From: Antedon mediterranea
Taxonomy: Eukaryota > Echinodermata > Crinoidea > Comatulida > Antedonidae
Direction: 5' to 3'
NCBI RefSeq assembly: GCF_964355755.1
Contig: NC_092671.1
Coordinates: forward strand, 14,550,501 to 14,614,500
DNA length: 64,000 nucleotides
This document shows, piece by piece, positions 35,401-46,700 of this stretch (its first letter is position 1; each line of letters begins with the position of its first letter). The notes under the pieces are model-generated. The model searched no databases. It was given only the letters and a program-made list of their open reading frames with translations, and had not been told where the DNA came from. The position numbers and the translations under genes are program-made.

Positions 35401-38400
35401 TTATGTTCGGTAGTTGCATCAGGTTTGATGACAGCAAGAGTGTGTTCCTTAGGGAAGAACATGTCAAGTTCCTTCTCAGCTGTTTCTATAGAATCACTTC
35501 CATGGAGGGAATTTATTCTGGAATCTGTGATACTAAATTGAGCTCTTAAACTGGAAATTACAAAAGAAAAGAAAAATCAATCAATTAAATCTGCTGAAAA
35601 CAATGAAATAACATACTAAGTTTGAAAGGCATTTTGAAGGGCAGTAGGTGCATAATTTGTATGCAAGTCCCTTATTTCTAAAACTACCGTATATCCTCAG
35701 GAATATATTCCACCTACTGTATGTCTGGTTTCACAAACAGGCATATTCCTGGGTATAGTCCCAGTATTGACTTTTTGATGTACAAGGCATCTCTCCAGTT
35801 TAGATGAGTTTTTAAAAGAAATACTAATAATAATTTTTCCTGAACCAAGGTTTCCCCGTTTATAGTCACACCACCCAAAGTTGGCCCAATTTCGTGTTCT
35901 ATAGTGGGGTGGGATTATACCAGAGGATATATGGTATTACTATTAGGATGTTCTTGATGAATTACATAAAAAACTAATGATGATATTAATTATGGATATA
36001 CCTGTCTGGAGCTTTTTCTTTTGCCACATCGACCTCTTTCGGTCCAATTAAATTTCTCCAGCCCTGAATTGCTTCTTCTTTTGCTAAACCTAATGCTAAA
36101 ACTGGCCCACTAAAAGAAACAAATTAAAGCACTCGTTATAAGAACCATTTTGTGTTAGCTTTCTTGAAAATAAAAACTGTTATCGTTTCAATGACAATTA
36201 TAAATGTTCTAATTAATAATAAGTGAAATTGAGTATAATTGCTGTGTACTGTATCTACCAGGAAACTACATACTTTGTCATATGTTGTATTAACTCATCA
36301 AAATGATCAAGTCCCTCTTGTTCTTTATAGAATTCTTTAGCCTGCTCTTCTGTTAGTTGGATTTCCTTTTGAAGACACACCTCAAACCCAGCCTCTTGTA
36401 TCTTTTCAATTATAGAATCTATAGAATATAAATCATATTAAATATCTCTTCAATACTTAAAAGTAATAGATGCTTCAATTAATAATTTACCAAAAGATTG
36501 TTTTGCTTCCAATCCCAAAACATACAGTAAACAGCTTCAGGTAGTTATGCTAATTCACTACGTCGTTCAGACAATAAACTTTACACTTATAATACCTAGA
36601 AGTATCACCCTAAAATGCGGCTTAATAGGCATACCTTTATGTTGTTTCAATGCATCTGGTCTGATAAGAGCAAGTGTTTTCTGTACTGCCGGTGGTGGTC
36701 CTGTACCAGGTACGTTGGGTACATTAAATGACGGGAAAAAGAATGACAATTCTCTAGATAAACAAAACAAGGACATTTTATTTTAATAAGCAACATTTAA
36801 ACCCCACCAGAAAGAAGTACCAAGAAAAACGTCCACCATATAGTAATGCTAATGGAACAATGATAATAAACGTGTCCAAAATGATTACCTGGCCGCTCTT
36901 TCTCCAGAGTCGGCACCATGAAGAGCATTCATTGTCTTGTCTGTACCAAATATTGCTCTCAAACTAATGGAAAAAAAAAACAAATCATTAATTCTATCAC
37001 TCATATACAGTGTTTTTTTTAAATCTATGTTTTGTTTGTTTGATATTAAATTCAGTATCTAATTGATGACCTGTCAGGAGCTTCTGTCTTTGCAACTTCC
37101 ACATCTTTGGGACCAATCACCTCTCTAACTTCTTCAACCACTCCTTCCCCAGTGTCTCCCTTCGTAAGCACCATGATGCAGCTAGGCCCACTTGCCATAA
37201 ATGCCACAAGGTCTTCAAAGTGATCTTCACCTGCTTGGTCTTTGTAAAATTCTCTTGCTTCTTCCTCTGTCAGTGTCCTTTCTTCCTGGACTAATATTTC
37301 CATGCCTTGTGCAATTATCTGCAAATATTCAATAAAAAGTTCAATCAATTGTAGGCAAGTGTTCTATTGGAAACCGTAAATAGGCTGTTCATTGAAAAAA
37401 CCTACAAAAAACTACAGAAGACGATGACATTTTTCTTAAATTTACTAATTCTAATTACCTTTTCAATAATCTCTGGAGTTTTTTCAGCTTTTACTGCATC
37501 TGGTTTAATAAGCACAACTGTGACTTGTTTTGGGACAGGCCCTAAATTAACAAATTAATCAAAAAGAGCTGTTACAAATGGGTTTCAAATACTATAGTAA
37601 AAATGAAAGAAACTCTGACAAAAACTATATAATAATACAGTAATGGTTAAAATTATTCTAAAAACTACTGACAATACTACAAAAAAGTAAACAAATGTTA
37701 CTTAAAATGAAATATGTTATGTAAACTTGTTTAAAAAATTATTAAAAACCCATCTTACACACTATAAGCAAGCATTCAAACGCGCCTTGAGCACCTTTGG
37801 TGGCGAAGTGCGCTCTATAAATCATTATTATTATTAAACTTAAATAATAACCTCATTGTGATCTGATCAACTTACATCTAATAAAGACAAAGACAATCAA
37901 GCAATACTTAAATTTTTTAAAATAAAACACAGAGTAAACACAATCTATTTTAACACTATAAAAAACATGGAACACAACTATAATAATAATGAATCATTTA
38001 AAACAAGAGAACAACAACATGTGGTGAAGTGTTAGTAAAACAACTATCTGCTAACATAAAGTTGAAAATGATAAATTCACATTTAGTCAGAACCCCTTTC
38101 TTCTACCTGAACTTTCTCCATCAAAAAACCTTCTGACTTTGCCTTCACTAACAGGCCTCAAACTGATGTCCTCACCACCTATCTCGTCTAAACCATAATA
38201 ATACATTTCATTTCTTATAAATGATGCACTACATACAGTTTTTAAATAATGTCAGGTAAAAAATGACAACCTTAGGGCCAGAAATGTGTATAATACATAA
38301 TGAACACTTTCATTCCGTTTATTTATTTGACAAGCATAACATCATGAGCTTTCAATAATTGTTTTCCTAAAACAAATGGTATGAAGTTTAAGCTTAGGCA

Positions 38401-39481
38401 GATTTAAAAAAAATAATATCTATCTTTTATAATGAGCTGGTATATCATACTTAAAACTATAATCTTAAATCTAGAATAATATTCATAAAATGTTTAAACA
38501 TTAAATAAAATCTGGTCCCCTTGTCACATTGGGTCACTACAGGGCTAAACTCTTTGCTGAGAAATAACTGACTGTACATACTCATTGATTCTTCCTCCAG
38601 GCGTTTCTGTTCGTCAGATGCTGCTTTTTCTGCTGCTTTCTCCTGTTTCTCCATTGAAGCCAGGATAGGATCTTTAATCTAACACAAAAAAAAAAATCTT
38701 ATTTCTTTTTATATATTCTACCAAATTCAACAACAACAGGAAGAGTATAAACCTTTATATCTTCTATGGAAAAAATTACTCAACAATTGTTTACCACTTT
38801 TCTTTCAGCGCCTTCTTCCAGGACTTTGTGCTCAGTTGATAGCTGGTGTATGATACTATGCTGAAGACCAGGAGCTGCTGCACCACGTACAACATCTATG
38901 AGTTCACCGCCACCATAAAACAGGAAACAAGGTTCACATCGTCCTCTGTATCTTTCTAGAGATTCAATACCATCAGCTTCAGCCTAAAAAAAGGAACAGA
39001 TTATCTATTTCAGACAAAAGTGTATATTGTTTCTTTGGTAGAAAACAAATTACATTTATAGATGAAAAGACAGTGAAATAATCAAATGCTGTGCAAAAAC
39101 AATATGAAATATATACTGTATTAACGTAACTAATAATTTTTTTTAAAACTTACTGTAGCATAGTGTAATAAATCATCTCCGATTTCATTTTTTAATCGAC
39201 GAAAAAGTCCTTGTACTGCTTTGCATGGTCCACACCACTTTTGGTAAATATCAACGACTAATAAAAAGGTTTGAAAATTTAAATTTAGTACAAGAAACAT
39301 CAATTTATTTTTAAAATAAATCAAATAATATCAAAATGTTGTTCTAGTCTAAATTTGGCTAAGAGGATCAAGCCAATCACATTTACAAACCTGTTAAACC
39401 ATCAGTGGCTAGCATTTCATCCCAATGCTCTTGATTAACCAGAGACTTTTGAAGAGCTACAGCTTCTTTTTTTGGAGGCAT
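29446..39481 (-). CDS. NME8: Thioredoxin plus three-NDK-domain protein (NME8/TXNDC3, sea-urchin dynein IC1 type)
   Basis: Axonemal outer-arm dynein-associated protein of cilia and sperm flagella. Exons in coding order: 39481-39391, 39257-39154, 38983-38795, 38678-38582, 38187-38107, 37541-37459, 37318-37071, 36963-36889, 36753-36635, 36418-36274, 36109-36002, 35550-35399, 35134-34990, 34829-34591, 34280-34233, 32840-32790, 32476-31964, 31160-30957, 30764-30681, 29984-29634, 29552-29446. All phases agree: 1077 residues. Thioredoxin domain with WCGPC at 38-42; NDK domains at about 190-325, 345-480 and 484-625, each with a catalytic-type His (NALHGADS, NSLHGSDS, NAIHGSSS). The 452-residue tail is mainly Glu/Pro/Ala/Lys-rich, with a basic Lys/Arg-rich stretch in the 32476-31964 exon. 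That exon keeps phase but its acceptor is weak, so it is the least certain part. Head-to-head with MAIP1. Confidence 0.9.
33961..34133. mobile_element. MITE with AGCTCTGTCTACACTATC ends, copy 3 (NME8 intron)
   Basis: Starts AGCTCTGTCTACACTATCAA, contains TGTGATGTGTGCCCATATAT, GGACATGATGATGTCATATC and GGGCACATCACACTTTGTCA, and ends GTTTGATAGTGTTTATAGAG, the eroded inverse of the start. Same family as 14980-15112. Confidence 0.8.
37785..37845 (+). mobile_element. SINE/LINE 3'-tail fragment
   Basis: GCGCCTTGAGCACCTTTGGT, GGCGAAGTGCGCTCTATAAA and TCATTATTATTATT resemble the 3' ends of L2/CR1-mobilised SINEs seen in many marine invertebrates. A related tail on the minus strand lies at 63745-63815. 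Lies in an NME8 intron. Confidence 0.5.
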
Positions 39482-40107
39482 AGTGCATCTGAAATTTAAT
39501 ACACAAAATTGTTCAGCGAGTCATGCTCTCAGAAACTTTGCTACTGTATTAAAAAATGTAATTAATTTCATTGATTGGTAGAAGCCTAGCCTAAACTAAA
39601 TGCTAAAAATTGAAACGAATGCTAGGCCTAGGCCTTACTTAATAGTACTAGGCCTAGGCTAATTGATTATTTAAAGTGCATGGGCACTGTCTGCCCTACC
39701 ACCAAAGTACTGGACTGCCGTTTGGTCCCAAACCAGGAAGGTCCCCGAGTTAGGAATGAATGTGGATTGTGGGCCTAGCTTAGTAGAGTTTTAGTAGCGG
39801 CCTAGGATAGCTAAACTTAATTAATTGGATGTAGATTTTAGCGCATTTAATAAATGTATATATATTAATTCTGTACATCAACAAAAAACAATACCTAACT
39901 GGATTTTTTAAAGTAAATTATTAACACAAAAACCACACACAACACAGACCGTTCGATTCTTCGTTGATAAGATTTGTGTGTTGTTGCTTGGCAAGATCAC
40001 GTGACTTTATTTAGTACTTCAAAAGAGGGCGAACTGTCACAATTTTGCTTTTATTTTATATTTACACTTTGCTTGTTTTTTGGGGTTCAGTCAAGAAAAT
40101 TCGGATA
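39482..40107. promoter_or_regulatory. Divergent promoter region, NME8 (left) and MAIP1 (right)
   Basis: About 620 bases separate the two start codons. GTTGCTTGGCAAG at 39983-39995 resembles an RFX X-box (GTTGCC..GGCAAC type), which is typical upstream of ciliary genes such as NME8. ATCACGTGAC at 39996-40005 is an E-box of the USF/TFE type. A GATTGG (inverted CCAAT) is at 39573. AGGCCT-rich sequence lies at 39610-39790. Function is inferred from motif and layout only. Confidence 0.4.
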
Positions 40108-42324
40108 ATGAGACTTTTAAAGTTTAGAGGACGAATTTTACCAAGCAGCATACACTATTTAGATTATGAGCTTTCGAAAATTGTAAATTTAGGAACTTTC
40201 CGATGTAGGCCTAGCGTAAACTTAACTTTAAATCGCAAGCCTCATTATTACAACTATCGACAGGGAAGCACTTGTGTAGCAAGCGGAGTTGACCAAGTTG
40301 TTTCCCGTGAACTGGACGGTGCCGGTGATAAAAATGCATATGTCGCTGGGGCTAGCAATTATGGACTGAAATATACACTATATAGACACTTCAGTCATTA
40401 TAATACCTGGCCACGGCATTCTTTACTGCAGTCGTCTAATAACTTATTAATAACCACATTTTCTCAAAGAAACTATTCATCAAATTCAAATGAAAATGGA
40501 CGAATGAGAGTAAAACCAGTGTTTGTAGCAGTTCCAAATCCTATCAGGGCAATAAGGAACTTTGTGTACTCATGGCTGATACGAGGATATTTTGATAAAG
40601 AATTTTCCATGGCAGAATTCACAGAAGGCGCTAAGCAGGTACTGAGCAATTCATATTTAAGTTACCAACAAAACACCAATTATTTATTAATAAATGTTGA
40701 TAATAATATAATTGATAAAATTATCTGAATATGTCATGCATTTATAAACTTTATTAAACTTTCTAAAATAGAGTATACATACCAACCAGACCAGGTTAAA
40801 TCTATTCTGATGTTTCTTTCATACAAGCCTTTTTAAAAATATATTTACATATATATTATTTTTCAGGCTATGAGTGTTGTTTCCCAAAAAATAGCCGAAG
40901 GCAATTTTGAAGGTCTTGTTGGGTTGGTGTCTCCAAAGGTATAGAGCTTTGTACTAAATTAGTATATATTGGATGTAACTGCTTAAAACACCAGAGTAAC
41001 ATTGTACTATATCTGTGTACCAAGTCATCCCTACCAATGAATTGTCACAATTTAAATATATGGCACCAAGATTCTTTACAAATAACTGAGCTGTAGTGAG
41101 TGATTATCTATTGGAACTGCAGTTTGCCAGCCGAAGTCAATTCTAAGACCATCAATACCTTCAAAAATCGGACTAAATGTAGTTGATATGGTGTTAAAAA
41201 GGCACATACCGCTTTAAACTCATTATATCTAAAATGACTGTAATTCATTTCTGTTGCATTCATTTCAGACAATAGCTGAAGTAGAAGACACATATAAAAC
41301 CCTTGGTGTGAAGGATAGAGGAAGTCTAGGAATTGAATTAGAAGATATTCTGCATGTTGTGCCTTATAATGTTGCAGTGCATTATGATAAAGCTGGTAAA
41401 AAAGGGCGTTTTGCTTTCTTAACCTGACATTATTTAGTGTTGGATGGAAATCTTTTTTGATTTCCGACTCTTTGTGGAAAATAGGAGAGTGAAGTTGGTC
41501 AGCACTTATTTCACTATACATACTACAGTCTACAACTCAGTAGTCTCATCTAACTACAAACATATGGGAATTAATAACATTATTAAGCCAGGCTTAGTCA
41601 CTTCTTAGAGTGCTACTATTTACTTATTTTATAATGTTATTAATGTTTAATTTCTTTTATAGGTGGTAAATTCTTGAATATTTTGATGCGATATTGGTGC
41701 TTAAGTTTCAATGCTGATAGTCAAAATGACCCTGGTATAGTTGGATTCAAAGTTGGACAACCACCTCCTGGTATGTCAGACGAGCAATTCAAGAACATGG
41801 GCAAAGTTTATACCTGTACCTTTGAGTAAGTTTATAGTTCAAAAGAGAATGTCTTACAGTATGTTTGTATTCCTGAGTTTTGTAAACTGAACCGCACAAA
41901 TAAATCTTGCACATGAATTCACTTCAAAGTAGTTGCATATCAGTAGTAAATAACTGGTGTTGAATGATTGCTGATTTTTTTTTAAGTTTCATAATTCATC
42001 CATATATAAATCCATGTGCTATGATGCGCTTGATCTGTAAAGTAAATAGTTAGTGTTAGAAGAAAGTATTCATTTAGAGCAAGATTTAATAATTTCTCTT
42101 GTCCTCTGTTTTGTTAAAATATTGATGTATCGTTAATTATGATTTTGACTAAAGCTTCTTCCAAACCTTTATAAAAAACATGCAACATTGTTTATTACTA
42201 ATTTAGATTCCATCGTGATGTATCATCTGAAGAAGACACAAATTGGACAATTACTCAAGTAACTCTTGGCAAGTTGTTAAGTACATCATCTGATGGTTTC
42301 CATGGCGAGGAACTGGAGGATTAA
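40108..42324 (+). CDS. MAIP1: m-AAA protease-interacting protein 1 (TIM44-like fold), mitochondrial
   Basis: Matrix protein that works with the m-AAA protease and helps mitochondrial import and maturation of EMRE, a subunit of the calcium uniporter (family knowledge). Exons: 40108-40638, 40867-40938, 41269-41395, 41663-41825, 42207-42324 (stop TAA); phases agree; 336 residues. The first ~150 residues are a poorly conserved presequence region beginning MRLLKFRGRILPSS. The conserved part starts at VAVPNPIRAIRNFVYSWLI, then FDKEFSMAEFTEGAKQA, GKFLNILMRYWCL and NWTITQVTLGKLL. The chosen Met gives a basic amphipathic start; a Met 63 bases upstream (40045) is in frame but hydrophobic and less likely. 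AATAAA at 42396 and 42479. Confidence 0.85.
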
Positions 42325-43716
42325 TGATCAGCTATTATTGAGAAACTTAAAGACAGACTTTTATAAAACTAAAAGAACATTGTGAGGATTACAGTAATAA
42401 ACTTTTAAAAGCTTTTAACTGTTACAGCAGCTGATTTTACCAATATAATACTAGTATTTTGTGAAGCAGCATTTTTACAATAAACTGTATTGAGAATAAG
42501 GAATATGAACTACCTTAAACTCTATGTTCAAACAGTACACATATGTTTTCTTATCATTGTTTCACAATTTAGTCAATTTGCTTTTTGAATTATGAATTTT
42601 TACAAATTTAAGTCAATTTGAGTTTATATTGTAAATGTTACACTTTGAACATTTTCTCTCAAAAAAATAACTGTTTGGTTTGTTATCTGTAATATGGAAC
42701 AGTATTATTTAAAATCACTAGAATAGTAATAATATATTAATTTATGTATTGTTTGCTAACAATTAAAATGATTTTGGCCAAGCAGATGAAATGAAAGTTT
42801 ACAGTGATTTCTGATTGGTAGATAATAATAAATAAAGTTAATCTATATTAGTTTGATTTCAAACAATTATTTTAAAGTATACTAATGATCAATAATGATG
42901 AGAATAATAAAATGATGTTGATTCTGATGATGTTGATTCTGATGATGTTGATTCTGATGATGTTGATTCTGATGATGTTTTGATGATGATGTTTTGATGA
43001 TGATGTTTTGATGATGATGCTTTAAAGAAAGAAGATAAGACTTCTAGTGTGGTTGCTTAGAAACGAAGAAACCTGCACTGCCTGGGAACAAACTACCACG
43101 AAGGTGTCTAAAAGTACTTGATTTTGATGCGTCTTAAAGACCATTTTGATCCTTTGTAAAGGTTAGATTTGGCAAAATTTACCATGATGCAGACCAATGT
43201 TGATCTCTTAGTCATTGTTTCTGATTCAGTAATCAGATACCATATGTGTGCTCTACCACCAGGTATCTTGAACAAACAATTCAAAGGGCATTCTATTGAG
43301 TACATTTTAATGTGTATATGCACTAAATAATACAGGGATTTACAACGAAAATTGATTATTCCTGTATTACCTCATGCTGATGGAGTACAGAAACTGAAAC
43401 GGTTAGTAAAATTATAACATTTAAGTACTCTTTGTTTTGTCATATTATTCGTTGTATTGAACATAAAGGCCAGTAGGGTACCCTAGAAATACTTCTCATG
43501 AGTACCTATAAAAATGTATACTACAGTATAATAATTTTTGTATGGCTTGATAATATCATTTAAATATATTTTAATTATGAAAATGTACAAGATTAAAAAT
43601 ATTAATAGCTTTAATAATGTTATGACTGCGCATTGATCATTTCAAGATTTTCCTAATAAATTCAATCAAAATCAATTGTTTCTTCTGTTTGATAACCATA
43701 CCGTATTCTGTTTCAG
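42325..43716. other. Intergenic DNA between MAIP1 and the SLC22-type gene
   Basis: MAIP1 3' UTR, then AT-rich DNA. It includes a microsatellite at 42905-43020 (see its entry). No gene was recognised. The acceptor TGTTTCAG at 43709-43716 marks the start of the first traced SLC22 exon, so an upstream 5' exon should lie here but was not identified. Confidence 0.5.
42905..43020 (+). repeat. GAT-rich microsatellite, GATGTTGATTCTGAT then GATGATGTTTT
   Basis: Four 15-base GATGTTGATTCTGAT units are followed by three 14-base GATGATGATGTTTT units. The change of unit within one array is the only odd point. Non-coding. Confidence 0.85.
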
Positions 43717-43782
43717 AACCAGTCCCTTGAAGTTCTCTTGAGCGAAAACGAGAGTGGCATCTTTCTAGTACATACAACCATT

Positions 43783-46700
43783 ATGGTGGTACATACCGAT
43801 TACATTCTAAAGGACATCGGAGAATATGGACGATTCCAGCGTTTTCAAACGTTGCTTCTTTGCCTGTTCACTATTTTCTTTTCATTTCAAATGCTTAGTC
43901 TTCGCTACATTGCTGAGGTTCCCGAGACCTTTTGCTACGTTCCTGAAGTTATGAGCGTTCATAGTTACTACGGTTATCTAGATTATCAGGAGAGAATAAC
44001 ACTTGGTAAATTAACGATTCCCTGGGATTTAACGCCATCTTTTCTACAGACACGCACTTCTTTGATCGATTCTTGCCGAAGATATAACATCAATTCAACT
44101 TTTAAAGTTGGAGATAGCTTAGTTGGTGTATCGACGATACCATGTGATAATGGATATGTTTACCATAATATGGAGATTCAATCTGTTTCCACGGAAGTAA
44201 GTAGTTCAAGTACAGCGCGTGAGACGCGACGCGCGAGGAAGTAAGTTCATCTTAAGTAATTTTACCAATCAGACGCGAAGGATCGTTTCAACTTTCGCGT
44301 GTGATTGGTTGTGTCCGTGTGAGAACCAAGCTTATAAATCACGTTCGATTCATAAGCAATTTGTGACGCAAATGAACATATTTAAAAAGTATTTTGATAC
44401 TAATTTTTTTCTAGTGGGATTTGGTCTGTGACAATCGTTGGAAAGCCGAGTTTGCTCAGTCGATGTTTATGTCAGGACTTTTGGTTGGTTCCGTTATAGG
44501 CGGAAACTTAGGAGATCTGTAAGTTTTTGAATTTTCATTCAAAAAAAGAAAGAAATTCATTATATATTTATATATTATAAACTTACGCATTTCATTTTGC
44601 AGAATAGGCAGAAAGCGAGTATATTTTAGCTCTATATTATTATTCGTTTGTTTCGGCTCATTGACCGGCGCTGCTCCTTCGTATCATGCCTTCGTAATTC
44701 TTCGGATTTTCACGGGGATATGCGCCTCATCAGCATCGGTTTCAGGTTATGTTCTTGGTAAGTACCGTACTTTGTTTATGAATTATCAATAATAACTTCC
44801 GTTTCCCTATGATTATCTTAAAAATGTAAAATTTATTTTAGGTTTAGAATTCATTGGTCCAAATCGACGTGCTTTGTACGCCGCTTTTAAAGAAGCCGCA
44901 TACACATTTGGTCATCTGCTACTTGCTGGGATAGGATACACAGTACGTGATTGGAGACTTCTACAGTTTTTTGTCTCGTTTCCCGCAATTTTCATCCTCA
45001 TAGTGTGGCCGTAAGTATCCAATATAGTTTAGTCAACCTTTGCCCTCATCATCAAGCGTGGTTCCCACTAGCGACGCAACGCAACGACGTATTGACCTAA
45101 AGCGTGGTTCCCACTATAGCGACGCAACACAAGGACGTAATGCAACGCAAGTGAATTGACCAATCACAAGCGATGGCTTATTCGCTTGTGATTGCTAACT
45201 GTCTATAATATCGCTTGTCATTGGTTAAAACGCTTGCGTTGCGTTTACGTCCTTTCGTTACGTTCTAGTGGGAACCAAGCTTAAAGTGCTGTATTGCGTA
45301 ATAACATTGAGAACCGACGACACAACAATGCTGCAAACATCGCAGGTTTAATTTCACACAGGCGGGGCCAAACACTATTATTGAAAGGGCATTTACGTTG
45401 CATAGGTTGCGTTGCTAGTGGGAACCAAGCTTTAACCATAATCACACGTTAGTAGTCAACACGTAGGCCTATTGTCTTTTCTGCAGATGGATCCCCGAGT
45501 CACCAAGATGGTTGATGTCAAAAGGTCGATATTCCAGCGCTCAAAAAACGATGAGCCGCGCTGCACAAATGAACAAAAGACCACTGTCTCAAGACTACTT
45601 TAAAAAAACACGCGGGTTTGATGAAGTAAGAGTATACATAATCAATAAATCTCTGTCTATACACAAAAAATATGATGTGCCCATATAGGACATGATGATG
45701 TCACATCACTACCATATTTGGGCATATTACTACCAATGTTTGGGTACATCCGCAGGAAAAAAATACTATAAGCTATTACTATGACTAACGTGATGACGAA
45801 ATGCGACGATGTGACACAAAATGTTTAACGCAGTGTTGCGACATAATTACGAAAAGTGTTATCATGTTAATTAAATTTTATGTATAAAATGAATATGATG
45901 TTTTTGTTTTCATTAAGTTTGGGCCCCAGGAATGTAAACGTACAACAGTGCTAGATTTATTTAAAACTCCAAATATGGCTAAGAAAACTATTATTCAATG
46001 CGTGTGTTGGTGAGTGCCAAATCTTGTATTAATACAATATTAGTACGATATCAGAAAAATATAGGCCTATCCCTTTGTTTCGAATAAGTGTAACAGTAGA
46101 ATGCCATTATGATATTCCTTAAGATATAAAACAAACTTCGAAAAAGTGAGGCAAGCCATGATTCAATATTCCGAACTTTATTTGTTCATATCTTCAGGAA
46201 TTTCATAACGATATAGGCCTATTGTCTTTATTATTAAAGTACAGTGTACATCATATTTTCTATTTTTTTTGTATAGGTACGTAATAAATTGTGTATATTA
46301 CGGGATATCAATTGGCACAGATGATCTATTTGGGGATCGGTACTTAGATCTTTTATTCAACGGCGCCCTATCACTTCCAGCCAACTTTTCCTTCATCTTA
46401 GCTATCGCTCGATTCGGAAGACGACGACCTCTATCTGTATATTTCTGTGTTGGGGGAGTCAGTCTGCTTATCTTGTCGTTCATTCCTAAATGTAAGGAAT
46501 ATTTAATTTGTTTCAAGTTAGCTTTGTTGTAGTACATCAATAGTATCAAATGAAATGTACACAACTTGCCTTAATGATTGGTTCTCACTAGAGACGCAAC
46601 ATAAGGACGTAACGCGACGTAAGTGTTTTGACCAACAACAGGCGATGGATTTTTCGAACTGTCGCTTGTCATTGGTCAGCACGCTGAAGCGTGGTTTCCT

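Noticed and set aside
41108-41521. 137-codon minus-strand open frame
   Set aside because: It lies antisense to MAIP1 exon 3 and its introns, with no family similarity and no splice context.
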